Positions 52,397 to 61,108 of a DNA stretch of 64,000 bases are shown piece by piece. Position 1 is the stretch's first letter. Each line of letters opens with the position of its first letter. A model generated the notes under the pieces. That model saw only the letters and a list, made by a program, of their open reading frames with translations, did not search any database and was not told the DNA's origin. The stretch lies in contig NZ_JALIQP010000002.1 of the NCBI RefSeq assembly GCF_023566055.1, positions 62,001 to 126,000 on the forward strand. Direction: 5' to 3'. The position numbers and the translations under genes are program-made. The stretch is from Halosolutus amylolyticus. Its GTDB lineage: Archaea > Halobacteriota > Halobacteria > Halobacteriales > Natrialbaceae.

Positions 52397-54615
52397 TCGC
52401 TCCCACCTCGATCGTACAGGAGCGTGGCGCGACAGTCGCCACAGTAGTCGAAGATGCTCCCCGACGCGCTCGGTGCGAGGCCGGCGACGACGTCGCCGAC
52501 TTCCTCCTGGATCTTCTCGGCGGATCCCTCGCTCGCGAACGGCGTGCCGCAGTGTGCACACTCGCGCATCGAGCCCTCGAACACCTCGACCCACGGGTCG
52601 CCGTCCCGGCGCTCGGGAAGCAGGGTGAGATCGAGCCCGTCTCGCATGGTCATGACGTCCTCGATGCAGCCCTCCTCGCAGGTCCCGCAGTTGACGCATC
52701 GCTCGTGGTTGAACTCGAGGGTCGCGGTCTCCTCGTCGCGCCGGATCGCGTCCGTCGGACAGAGGTTCGAACAGGTCGGCGTGAGCGTACAGCCCTCCGC
52801 GACGTCCATCCGGGCGAAGTCTTTCAGGCCGCGGATCACGTCCCGATCGGGATCCGCGTGGTCGACGATCGTCCGGACGCTCTCGAGGGTCCAGCCGTGA
52901 CTGTCGAACGGCGGGTTCTCCCGGTCGGCGTCGCCGAACTCCGTTCGGCTGCTCGTGGAGCGTAGCTCCACGCTGCCGCCGGACTGCGTCCGGCTGTTCG
53001 CGGAACGTGGTTCCGCGCTGTCGATCCCGCCGGTGGCTTCGTGCTCGCCGACGGGGATCGGTGAGTCGTCCAGTTCGACGGCGAACGTCGAGATGTCCTC
53101 GACGAACGCCCCGTGATCGTCGGGATCGGGCGCGAAGAACCCGATGCGTTCGCCGAGACCGAGGTCCGTCGTCGCCCGGTTGAGGCGGTCCACGAGTTCG
53201 GACTTCGGATCGGGGCCCGAGTGCAGGCAGTCGCCGCCGCAGCCGACGATCGCGACGCCGTCCGCGCCGCAGGCCAGTGCGTGCATCGCGTGAGCCTCCC
53301 CAACGGTGTCCGTACAGTTCACGTGGACGGGAAGGATCGGCGGGTATTCGATTTCGGCCTTGCCAGCGGCGGCCAGGCGGCCGTACTCGGCCAGCGCGTC
53401 GTCCGCCCGTTCCGAGCAGACGAACGCGACGATCGGGGAGTCGACGTCCGTTCCCGATCGATCGAGGAGCCAGCCGCCTTCCTCGTCGGTCGGCCGGAGG
53501 AGGGCCTCGACTTCGCGAGCGATCCGCTCGTTCGACTGCTCGCGAAGCCTCGTCGCACCCGTGGGACAGGCGCTGGTACAGGCCCCGCAGTTCTGGCAGG
53601 CGTCCTTGTGGAACTCGACCGCGTCGATGCGCGATCGCTCGACCGCGTCGTGGGGGCAGGCCTCGACGCACTCGTTGCACCCCGGCTGACTCGAGTTCCC
53701 GGCCGCGCAGACGTCCATCTCGAGGTCGAGGTGGTCCGGTTTCTCGATCCCTCCGAGGAGGTCTTTCACGGCCGAGATTGTCGCCGCGTCGATCGGCGCG
53801 GTGTAGAAGCCGATCCGGCCGCCCCTGGTGCGCCGATCGGCGGCCGGGTAGACGATCTGGTCGAACTCGAGCGTGCGATCGACGCCCGCGAGATCGATCG
53901 CGTCGGTCGGACAGACGTCGGTCCACTCGCCGTCGGGCGCGTCGGGATCGATATCGACCGGGTAGCGCGTCACCGCGCCGTCCGGCCCGTCGTGGACGCA
54001 CTTCATACAGGAGATGCAGTCCTCGGTTACGCGGGCGTCGAGACGGACCGAAAACTCGCCGTAGCGTCCGTCGACGTCGACGACGCGTCCGCGCTCGATC
54101 GTCACGTCGTCCAGGTCCGCCGCGGCGTCGACGTACTCGTTGCCGTCCGCGATCAGGGTAACGTCGGCGTCGTCCGCGAGTGCGGCGGCCGTTTCGGGAT
54201 CGGCGACGACCGCCACGCTGTCGCCCGCTTCCCGCGAGATCGATCGGGAGACCGACTCCGCCTCGAGCCCCGCGTGCCGGGCGTTGACCATACGGGCCGT
54301 CTTGGCCGTCGCACCGGCCTCGTCGTGGACCCAGCCGGCGCTCTCGCGCTGGTCGACGAACGAGACGCCGTCGGGGTGGACCCCCTGTTGCTCGGCGACA
54401 CGTTCGATCGTCCGCTGGGCCCCTCGCTCGGGACAGGTCACGATCAACTGGTCGAGATCGTACTCGTCGATCACCTCCTCCATCGCGGGTAGCCCGTCCT
54501 GACAGAGCAGGCTCGAACTCGCCGCGACCTCGACCCCCTCGATCCCCTCTCGAACCCCCTCGAGATCGACGTCACAGGTGTCAGCACACGAACAGGCGAA
54601 ACTCCCGACTCTCAT
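52393..54615 (-). CDS. multi-ferredoxin protein with MvhD-like domain
   Basis: 740 residues, cytoplasmic. Approximate order: an N-terminal HdrA-like part with four Cys near the start (CSCADTC); a ferredoxin segment (CISCMKC near 204); a ferredoxin pair near 305-353 (CNECVEACPHDA, CQNCGACTSACPTG); an MvhD/FlpD-like electron-transfer domain near 395-485 (IVAFVCSERADDALAEYGRL, GVAIVGCGGDCLHSG); a variable linker near 515-570; a further ferredoxin pair (CTLTPTCSNLCPTDA, CVNCGTCEEGC); and a terminal zinc ribbon (CAHCGT, YCGDCR). MvhD-type domains pass electrons to HdrA-like bifurcating enzymes in methanogens. Being divergent from the formate dehydrogenase, it may carry electrons between that enzyme and ferredoxin, or regulate it. 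Confidence 0.85.
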   Translation of the reverse strand: MRVGSFACSCADTCDVDLEGVREGIEGVEVAASSSLLCQDGLPAMEEVIDEYDLDQLIVTCPERGAQRTIERVAEQQGVHPDGVSFVDQRESAGWVHDEAGATAKTARMVNARHAGLEAESVSRSISREAGDSVAVVADPETAAALADDADVTLIADGNEYVDAAADLDDVTIERGRVVDVDGRYGEFSVRLDARVTEDCISCMKCVHDGPDGAVTRYPVDIDPDAPDGEWTDVCPTDAIDLAGVDRTLEFDQIVYPAADRRTRGGRIGFYTAPIDAATISAVKDLLGGIEKPDHLDLEMDVCAAGNSSQPGCNECVEACPHDAVERSRIDAVEFHKDACQNCGACTSACPTGATRLREQSNERIAREVEALLRPTDEEGGWLLDRSGTDVDSPIVAFVCSERADDALAEYGRLAAAGKAEIEYPPILPVHVNCTDTVGEAHAMHALACGADGVAIVGCGGDCLHSGPDPKSELVDRLNRATTDLGLGERIGFFAPDPDDHGAFVEDISTFAVELDDSPIPVGEHEATGGIDSAEPRSANSRTQSGGSVELRSTSSRTEFGDADRENPPFDSHGWTLESVRTIVDHADPDRDVIRGLKDFARMDVAEGCTLTPTCSNLCPTDAIRRDEETATLEFNHERCVNCGTCEEGCIEDVMTMRDGLDLTLLPERRDGDPWVEVFEGSMRECAHCGTPFASEGSAEKIQEEVGDVVAGLAPSASGSIFDYCGDCRATLLYDRGGSE
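52933..53017. repeat. two 40-bp units, each of two short hairpins, inside the multi-ferredoxin gene
   Basis: Unit 1 (52933-52972): GCCGAAC-tcc-GTTCGGC and CGTGGAGC-gta-GCTCCACG. Unit 2 (52978-53017): GCCGGAC-tgc-GTCCGGC and CGCGGAAC-gtg-GTTCCGCG. The arms differ between units at three pairs, each change being matched on the other arm. The units encode a 15-residue repeat in the protein linker (S-A-E-P-R-S-A-N-S-R-T and S-V-E-L-R-S-T-S-S-R-T). Confidence 0.85.
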
Positions 54616-54876
54616 CCCATCCTGCTATTCCGTGATACGGTAATAGCGTTATGTGACTGATCGATGACTTTCTCCGGGTATTTCACGAGTTAATCACTCG
54701 TAATGGTCACTTTGTTCTTTGAGTGGATGCTACTCTAGTCCACAGATAATTTTCACAAATATTGGGCAAGCAAATATTCATGGTCGCTAGCGGGGAAGGG
54801 GGTCTATGGGAATGGGTATCAGTGACACGGTATCGCGATCGATCGCTTCCCTCGATCCACCCGTGGTGGCACTCCC
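54616..54876. promoter_or_regulatory. AT-rich divergent control region of the formate dehydrogenase module
   Basis: About 260 bases, much richer in A/T than the surroundings. It holds an operator-like dyad ACGAGT-taatc-ACTCGT at 54685-54701 and two direct copies of caaatatt (54756-54763 and 54771-54778), 15 bases apart, which could be TATA-like or activator sites for the rightward fdh genes. The leftward gene start (54615) is near atacggtaatagcg. Confidence 0.6.
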
Positions 54877-57800
54877 ATGAGCACCGATCAGGAGCCGGTA
54901 ACGATCGACCTCGATCGGCGCTCGTTCGTGAAAGCGAGCGCGCTCGCCGGCGGCCTGTTCCTCGGCGGCGGGGTCACCGGACACGTCCTCGGTGGGGCAC
55001 AGGAGGACGAGGACGGCGTCGTCGACGACGCGGATACGTCGAAGGTGATCTGCAACTACTGTGCCGTCGGCTGTGGGTTCAAGGCGGTCAAGGAGGGCGA
55101 CTCCTTCACCGCGATGGAGCCCTGGCACGAGAATCCGATCAACAACGGGTCGCTCTGTTCGAAAGGGGCCGGTATCCTCGAGACCGAGCACTCGCCCAAG
55201 CGGCTCAAACACCCGATGCGCAAGGAGGACGGCGAGTGGCAGAAGGTCTCCTGGAACGAGGCCTACCGGGAGATCGCCGACACCTGGCAGGAGACGATCG
55301 ACGAGTACAGCCGCGAGAGCGTCATGCTGCTGGGAAGCGCTCACCACGCCAACGAGGAGGCCTACGCCATCAGGAAACTCGCGGCCTTCATGGGGACCAA
55401 CAACGTCGACCACCAGGCGCGGATCTGTCACTCCCCGACCGTCACCGGGCTGGCGAACACCTGGGGGTTCGGCGCGATGACGAACACGATCAACGACTAC
55501 CGCAACTTCAACCTGCTCATCATCCTCGGGCAGAACCCCGCCGAATCACACCCGATCGCGATGCAACACATCCTGGAGGGGCAGGCCCGCGGCGGAACGA
55601 TCGTCTCGATCGACCCGCGGTACACGAAGACCTCGGCGCACGCCGATTACTACTACCGGATGCGGCCCGGGACGGACGTCGCGCTGGTGATGGGACTAAT
55701 CAACTACGTCCGCGAACAGGGCGAACTCGACGACGAGTTCCTCGACGACCGCGTGATGGGGTGGCCCGACGCCGCGACGGAACTCGACCAGTACGACCTC
55801 GAGACGGTCGCCGACATCACCTGGCTCGACGTGGCGCAACTCGAGGAGATCGGCGACCTGATCGTCGAGAACAAGCCCCACATCCAGGTGGAGTGGGCGA
55901 TGGGCGGCACCCAGCACAACAACGGAACCCAGAACATCCGCTCGTACGCGCTGTTCAGCCTCGCGACCGGGAGTGCGGCCCGATCGGGCGGCGGCCTGCA
56001 GGTCATGCGCGGCCACGCGAACGTCCAGGGGGCGACGGACCTCGGCGTGGACGCGAGCATCCTGCCGGGCTACTACGGCGTCGACTCGCCGGGCTCGTGG
56101 GAGCACTGGGCGGGCGTCTGGGACGAGAGTCCCTGGACCAGCGGGAGCACCTCCTTCGAGGAGATTTACGACCGGTTCGAGATGATGCCCGACGAGATGT
56201 GGAACGCCCTCGAGGTGCCGGCCCAGGTCGAAGAGGAGGAGTCCACCGAGGACGAAGAGGGAGAGGACACCGACAGCGAGGCCGAACAGGAGGGCGAGGA
56301 GGACGGCCTCGAGGAGACCGAAGACGCGCCGCTGGAGGAACCCGACCCGCAGTCGCTGATGTTCCAGCGCGGGCTGACCGTCGCCCGCTGGTACGAGGCG
56401 GCGCTGGAGCAGGAGAACCGCCTCCTCGAATCGGAGCTCTACCAGCCCGAGCCGCTGAAGATGGCGTTCTTCTGGGGTCACTCGGCCAACTCCATCAGCG
56501 AGATGGACCGGATGAAACAGGCCATGGAGAACCTGGACCTGCTGGTCGTCGTCGACGTCTTCCCGGCGGTCGCGGGGACGCTCCCCGACGACGCCGACGT
56601 GCTCCTGTTGCCGGCCTCGAGCCAGTACGAGCACGTCCGATCGGTGACGAACTCCCACCGATCGGTCCAGTGGAGCCAGGCCGCCGGCCCGCCGGCGCAC
56701 AACTCGCGGCCCGACCTCCGGATCATGCAGGAACTGGCCCACGAGATGGGCTTTGGCGAACACTTCGACTGGGGGTCCGGCCCGGAGATCCACAACGGCC
56801 AGAGCTCCTACGAGGACGCCCTCCGGGAGATCAACCTCGGCGTCCGCTCGATCGGCTACCAGCAGTCGCCCGAAAAGCTCCAGCAACACCAGGAGTACGA
56901 CTGGGCGTTCAGCACGGAGACCCTCCGGGCGGACACCGACGGACTGCCCGTCGACGGCGACTACTGGTCGTTGCCCTGGCCCTACTGGGGCGACGACCAC
57001 CCCGGCTCGCCGATCATCTGGACGAAGGAGGCCGACCCGCGCGACGGCGGCCACGACTTTCGCGAGAACTGGGGCATGATGGCCCCGACCCCGGACGAGT
57101 GGGAGGAGATGAACGTCGACAAGGAGTACCCGATGCAGGAGACCTACGATCAGGACGGCGAGGACGGCCTCAACCTGATCGCCGGCTCGTTCGAGGCCCC
57201 GTGGTGGGACGACCAGGAAATCAACGGCGTCCCGTCGTACCCGGGCTATGCGACGATCCTGCCGGACGATCGGGCCGACGCGTCGACCCAGACGATGCCG
57301 GTCGAGATGGCCCTCGACGAGGAGACGTCGGTGTACGACGCGGCCCAGGAGATCGCCGACCAGTACGACGACGTCGACGTCGATCCCGCGGAGTACGAGG
57401 AGTACGACTACGCACAACCGGATCCGCCGACGGGCCGTGGGAAGGCACGAGCGATCGTCTGGAACTTCCTCGACACGGTGCCGGTCCACCGGGAACCCGT
57501 CGAGAGCCCGCGACCGGACCTCGTCGAGGAGTGGCCGGCCAACGGCGACCAGACCAACTTCTGGCGACTCGACCAGAACAACGCGACGGTCCAGCAGCGG
57601 GCGACGGAGGCGGTCCACACCGACCTCGGGAGCGACGCCGAGGACGGTCGAACCCTCATCATGACGTCGGGTCGGCAGGTCGAACACCAGGGCGGCGGGG
57701 CGGAGACGCGAAACAACGAGTACACCGCCGATCGCCAGCCGCACATGTACGCGGAGATCAGCCCCAGCCTCGCGGAGGACCTCGACGTCGTCGGCGGCGA

Positions 57801-58191
57801 CGACCACGTGGTCGTCACGTCGGCCGACAAGGGGTCGATCCTCGTGAAAGCGAACGTGACCAACCGGGTCAACGGCGAGGAGATCTTCCTCCCGTACCAC
57901 TGGGGCGGAGTCTTCCACGGCCAGGATCGCTCCGACAACTGGCCGGACGGAACCGAGCCGCTGGCGATCGGCGAGAGCGCGAACATCATCACGCCGAGCG
58001 GGTTCGACGCGGAGACCCAGATGCAGGAGACGAAGTCGGGCGTCGTCCACGTCCAGAAGGCCACCCAGGGGGTGGTCGACGACCTGGACCTGGAGTTCAT
58101 CGACTACCCGCAGGACGAGCACGGACTCGGCGGACAGAAGCAGTACGACGTCCGCGAGTGGGACGTCATGGAGGGAGGTGACCAACTATGA
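54877..58191 (+). CDS. fdhA: formate dehydrogenase catalytic (alpha) subunit, Mo/W-bis-MGD, Tat-exported
   Basis: 1104 residues. It oxidises formate to CO2 on a bis-molybdopterin cofactor. The N-terminus DLDRRSFVKASALAGGLFLG is a Tat signal. A [4Fe-4S] site is formed by Cys59, Cys62, Cys66 and Cys94 (CNYCAVGCGF, LCSKG). The active-site segment VDHQARICHSPTVTGLAN matches FdnG/FdoG, with Cys184 in place of selenocysteine and the following His185 conserved; the next GFGAMTNTINDYRN also matches. The C-terminal dinucleotide domain ends TSGRQVEHQGGGAETRNNEY and later IFLPYHWGGVF. Residues about 448-491 are an acidic insert absent from bacterial enzymes. The overlapping downstream genes encode partner subunits. 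Confidence 0.9.
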   Translation: MSTDQEPVTIDLDRRSFVKASALAGGLFLGGGVTGHVLGGAQEDEDGVVDDADTSKVICNYCAVGCGFKAVKEGDSFTAMEPWHENPINNGSLCSKGAGILETEHSPKRLKHPMRKEDGEWQKVSWNEAYREIADTWQETIDEYSRESVMLLGSAHHANEEAYAIRKLAAFMGTNNVDHQARICHSPTVTGLANTWGFGAMTNTINDYRNFNLLIILGQNPAESHPIAMQHILEGQARGGTIVSIDPRYTKTSAHADYYYRMRPGTDVALVMGLINYVREQGELDDEFLDDRVMGWPDAATELDQYDLETVADITWLDVAQLEEIGDLIVENKPHIQVEWAMGGTQHNNGTQNIRSYALFSLATGSAARSGGGLQVMRGHANVQGATDLGVDASILPGYYGVDSPGSWEHWAGVWDESPWTSGSTSFEEIYDRFEMMPDEMWNALEVPAQVEEEESTEDEEGEDTDSEAEQEGEEDGLEETEDAPLEEPDPQSLMFQRGLTVARWYEAALEQENRLLESELYQPEPLKMAFFWGHSANSISEMDRMKQAMENLDLLVVVDVFPAVAGTLPDDADVLLLPASSQYEHVRSVTNSHRSVQWSQAAGPPAHNSRPDLRIMQELAHEMGFGEHFDWGSGPEIHNGQSSYEDALREINLGVRSIGYQQSPEKLQQHQEYDWAFSTETLRADTDGLPVDGDYWSLPWPYWGDDHPGSPIIWTKEADPRDGGHDFRENWGMMAPTPDEWEEMNVDKEYPMQETYDQDGEDGLNLIAGSFEAPWWDDQEINGVPSYPGYATILPDDRADASTQTMPVEMALDEETSVYDAAQEIADQYDDVDVDPAEYEEYDYAQPDPPTGRGKARAIVWNFLDTVPVHREPVESPRPDLVEEWPANGDQTNFWRLDQNNATVQQRATEAVHTDLGSDAEDGRTLIMTSGRQVEHQGGGAETRNNEYTADRQPHMYAEISPSLAEDLDVVGGDDHVVVTSADKGSILVKANVTNRVNGEEIFLPYHWGGVFHGQDRSDNWPDGTEPLAIGESANIITPSGFDAETQMQETKSGVVHVQKATQGVVDDLDLEFIDYPQDEHGLGGQKQYDVREWDVMEGGDQL

Positions 58192-58871
58192 CACAGCAGG
58201 AGCCGTCCGGACCGATGCTGAGCCAGGGCGTGATGAGTACCGGCGAGGGGATGCGGATCTTCCCCGACGTCGAGGCCTGTATCGACTGTGGCGGCTGCGT
58301 CGTCGCCTGCAAGCGCACCTGGGATCGCGAGGTCCAGAACCAGCGCATCGACATCACGACGATGGCCGAGGGGACCGCGGGCCCCCAGGGCGAGAACGCC
58401 AGCAAGACCGATCGGCTGGTCGCCGGCGAGAACCCCGGCGAGACGAGCCTCCCGATGCAGTGTTATCACTGCGAGAACGCCCCCTGCGTGTCGGTCTGCC
58501 CGACGAACGCCCTGCAGAAGGAAGACGACGGCTTCGTGACGGTGACCGAGGACCTCTGCGTGGGCTGTCAGTACTGCCTGTCGGCGTGCCCGTTCGGCGC
58601 GCCGCAGTTCCCGGACAGCAACGACGGCACGGCCCAGATCTTCGGTACCGGCGGTATCATGGACAAGTGTACCGGCTGTCGCCCGCGACAGGAGGCCGGG
58701 AAGGGGCCCGCCTGTGCCGAGGAGTGTGCGACCAACGCGATCCTCGTCGGCAGCGCCGGCGAAATCGCGGACGAACTCGAGAAACGCGGCAGTGGCTCGT
58801 TCTTCAACGACGAGGCCATGGAGATCATCTTCGGCGCGGACGACGCCCAGCACTTCCAGGACAATGAGTGA
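58188..58871 (+). CDS. fdhB: formate dehydrogenase Fe-S (beta) subunit
   Basis: 227 residues, preceded by ggaggtg (58174-58180) and overlapping the alpha gene by four bases. It carries electrons from the alpha subunit toward the membrane part. Four cysteine sets suit four [4Fe-4S] clusters: CIDCGGCVVACKR, CYHCENAPCVSVCPTNA, CVGCQYCLSACPFGAPQFPD and CTGCRPRQEAGKGPACAEEC. This is the HybA/FdnH/DmsB plan. No signal peptide, so it should travel with the alpha subunit through Tat. Confidence 0.93.
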   Translation: MTQQEPSGPMLSQGVMSTGEGMRIFPDVEACIDCGGCVVACKRTWDREVQNQRIDITTMAEGTAGPQGENASKTDRLVAGENPGETSLPMQCYHCENAPCVSVCPTNALQKEDDGFVTVTEDLCVGCQYCLSACPFGAPQFPDSNDGTAQIFGTGGIMDKCTGCRPRQEAGKGPACAEECATNAILVGSAGEIADELEKRGSGSFFNDEAMEIIFGADDAQHFQDNE

Positions 58872-59601
58872 CGACCGACCACCGGACGATCCCGACGATC
58901 GCGCCGGCGGGCCAACCGCCCCGAGCGACGACTCGCCCGCAGACGAACCGACCAGCTACCGTGAGGACGGGCCGGCCGACGATCCGGCCGATCGCGTCGG
59001 CGACGCACACCCTGACGATGCGCCCGACGAACCGCCTCGCGAGGGACAGGCGAACGGCGGCTACAGCGACGAGCGATCGCAGGAGACCGCCGAGGGAGAA
59101 CACGCCGCGCCGCCCGAGGAACCGCGCGATACGGAGACCGAAACCGGGACCGGCGGCCTCTCGGACCGCGCCGCGTTCTGGATCAGCGCCCTCATCGGCG
59201 TCGTCCTCTCGGTCGGCTCGATCGCGCTCGTCTCGGGCCAGGCCCCGTTCTTCGAGGACCTCCTGCGCGTCCGGCCCACCGTCGAGGGGGGTGGCGTCGG
59301 CGCGGACTGGGTCGTCGGCAACACGGAGCCCGTACTCGAGTGGCTGATCGTGCTGGTCCACTTCGCGGACGTCGTCCTGGGGATCTTCATCCTCGTGATC
59401 CTGTTCATCCACTGGGCCGCGTTCCGTCGGCTGGCCGCACGGATGCAACCGCCGGGTGCGAGGACGCGCACGCGGGAAACGACCACCGCGACCGACGGCG
59501 GCGGAAACACCGCGACCAGCGGCGGCGCGAGTCCCCGTGAGGGGAGCACGTCGCCCGACGATCGCTCGTCCGAGCCGCCCAGCGGAGGTGATCCGACGTG
59601 A
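58864..59601 (+). CDS. membrane subunit of the formate dehydrogenase operon, unrecognised family
   Basis: 245 residues. The first 100 residues are acidic and disordered (many Asp, Pro, Glu). Two membrane helices follow: FWISALIGVVLSVGSIALVS and WLIVLVHFADVVLGIFILVI, with a short loop that holds no Cys or Fe-S ligand. The tail after residue 200 is basic then Ser/Gly-rich. It overlaps the beta gene by eight bases and the cytochrome gene by four. It could anchor the complex or help the b-type subunit; it does not resemble the single-helix anchor of bacterial FdnH. Confidence 0.75.
   Translation: MSDDRPPDDPDDRAGGPTAPSDDSPADEPTSYREDGPADDPADRVGDAHPDDAPDEPPREGQANGGYSDERSQETAEGEHAAPPEEPRDTETETGTGGLSDRAAFWISALIGVVLSVGSIALVSGQAPFFEDLLRVRPTVEGGGVGADWVVGNTEPVLEWLIVLVHFADVVLGIFILVILFIHWAAFRRLAARMQPPGARTRTRETTTATDGGGNTATSGGASPREGSTSPDDRSSEPPSGGDPT
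59584..59590 (+). promoter_or_regulatory. Shine-Dalgarno site of the cytochrome b subunit gene
   Basis: ggaggtg (followed by atc), seven bases before the GTG at 59598; supports that start. Confidence 0.65.
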
Positions 59602-60638
59602 CGAACCTCGATCACGGCAAGTTCTCGCGGGCCACCACGATGTTCCACTCGCTGCTGGCGCTGACGGTGTTCGTCCTGTTCTTTACGGGCTACGCGATCG
59701 CGTTCAACACGGAACTGTGGTGGCTGGTCGAACTGATGGGGGGCAACGAGGGGGTGCTCTCGATCCACCGGCTGGCCGGCTTCACGCTGATCCTCCTGAC
59801 CGGGTTCTGGGTCCCCTACATGCTCATCCGATCGAGCAGTCGATCGAATTTCGGCGAGATCCTGCCGGACCTGCAGGACGATACGGCGGCGTTCGTCCAG
59901 GACGTCAAGTTCGCGCTCGGCCGGGCCGACGAACGCCACCCGGCCGCCCGCCAGTTCGCCGGCTACAAGGCCGACGAGGTGCCGCTTCTGTCCTACGTCG
60001 GCAAGGGCGTCGTCGCCATCTTTACGATCGAACTGATCCTGCTGATGCTCTCGGGACTGCTCATCTGGCGGAAGACGTGGCTGATCGACGTCTACAACTC
60101 CCAGTCGGTCGTGATGGCGTTCGTCGCGTTCCACGGCCTGCTCGGAATCATCATGCTGATGGGGGTGATGTTCCACACCTTCGAGCACGGCTTCCACCCC
60201 GCCTTCTACCCGGTCGAGATGAAGGCGTTCCTGCCGAAAGAGCAGACGCCGAACTTCCACGGCGATCCCGAGGAGTACGAGACGACGGGGATCGAGCGCC
60301 TCCAGCTCAGACCCTCGTGGCGGTGGGCGACGAACGTCGTCGGCGTACTGGTCGTCGTCGGCATCGTCAGCGTCCTCATGGCCAGTCTCGAGTACGGCGG
60401 CTACCCCGTGCCGGACGCGCTCGTGTTCGGCGAGGGCAGCGTCGTGCGGACGATCGGGATCAACGTCGGCATCTTCGTCCTCCTGCTCGGACTCGTGCTC
60501 TCGATGTACGGGAACGTCCTGCGAGCGCGCTACATGCGCCAGCGCCGCGAGGAACCGACGGCGGCCAGGCCCGCCGCCGACGGTGGCGAATCCGACGTTC
60601 AGGGAGAGGGAACCGCCGCGAGCGGAACCGACGACTGA
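59598..60638 (+). CDS. formate dehydrogenase cytochrome b (gamma) subunit
   Basis: 346 residues, GTG start. It takes electrons from the Fe-S subunit and should pass them to menaquinone. Membrane helices: TTMFHSLLALTVFVLFFTGY, LSIHRLAGFTLILLTGFWVP, KGVVAIFTIELILLMLSGLL, MAFVAFHGLLGIIMLMGVMF, VVGVLVVVGIVSVLMASLEY and a last one near 295-317. Histidines in MFHSLLAL, SIHRLAG, AFHGLLG and MFHTFEHGFHP are well placed as haem ligands, as in FdnI/FdoI. The C-terminus is long, charged and cytoplasmic. Ends the operon. Confidence 0.9.
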   Translation: MTNLDHGKFSRATTMFHSLLALTVFVLFFTGYAIAFNTELWWLVELMGGNEGVLSIHRLAGFTLILLTGFWVPYMLIRSSSRSNFGEILPDLQDDTAAFVQDVKFALGRADERHPAARQFAGYKADEVPLLSYVGKGVVAIFTIELILLMLSGLLIWRKTWLIDVYNSQSVVMAFVAFHGLLGIIMLMGVMFHTFEHGFHPAFYPVEMKAFLPKEQTPNFHGDPEEYETTGIERLQLRPSWRWATNVVGVLVVVGIVSVLMASLEYGGYPVPDALVFGEGSVVRTIGINVGIFVLLLGLVLSMYGNVLRARYMRQRREEPTAARPAADGGESDVQGEGTAASGTDD

Positions 60639-60776
60639 CACTCCCGTTTCGTCCGTTCCACCCCCGATATTCGAACTTTGTATCCCGACGCTCTTCGAGC
60701 CGCACACCGCGACGATATCGTCGAAATCCGACCGGTCCGTCGGGGATTTACGTCGCTGGCCGCAGTAGACGATTCC

Positions 60777-60956
60777 ATGGCGAGCCTCGTGTACTCGATC
60801 TACGCGATCGCCGTCCTGATCGTCGCCGCCGGGGGCCTCCTCGCGGTCGTGTTCGGGACGCCCGACCCCGGCGGCGAGTCGACCCGCGGCTACGACGTCC
60901 TCGCGATCGGCGCCGCCCTGTTCATCCTCGCGCTGGTCGGCACGTTCTTCTTCTAG
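60777..60956 (+). CDS. small two-helix membrane protein
   Basis: 59 residues. Hydrophobic segments VYSIYAIAVLIVAAGGLLAV and DVLAIGAALFILALVGTFFF with a short polar loop (FGTPDPGGESTRGY). The ATG at 60777 lies about 28 bases after a TATA-like gatttacg, so the gene has its own leaderless promoter. It follows the fdh operon but probably is not part of it. Function unknown. Confidence 0.65.
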   Translation: MASLVYSIYAIAVLIVAAGGLLAVVFGTPDPGGESTRGYDVLAIGAALFILALVGTFFF

Positions 60957-61108
60957 GGGCGACCGGGGTCCGGCGACGACCGGGACGGCCGGCCGGAGAC
61001 CCATCCGGCGATCCTGCGCCTGCGCTGGACGGCACCCGGTTTCGATCGGCCCGACCGTCCTCCCGATCGGAGCGGAGGACGCATACGGACGCGGACCCAC
61101 GGGACCGT

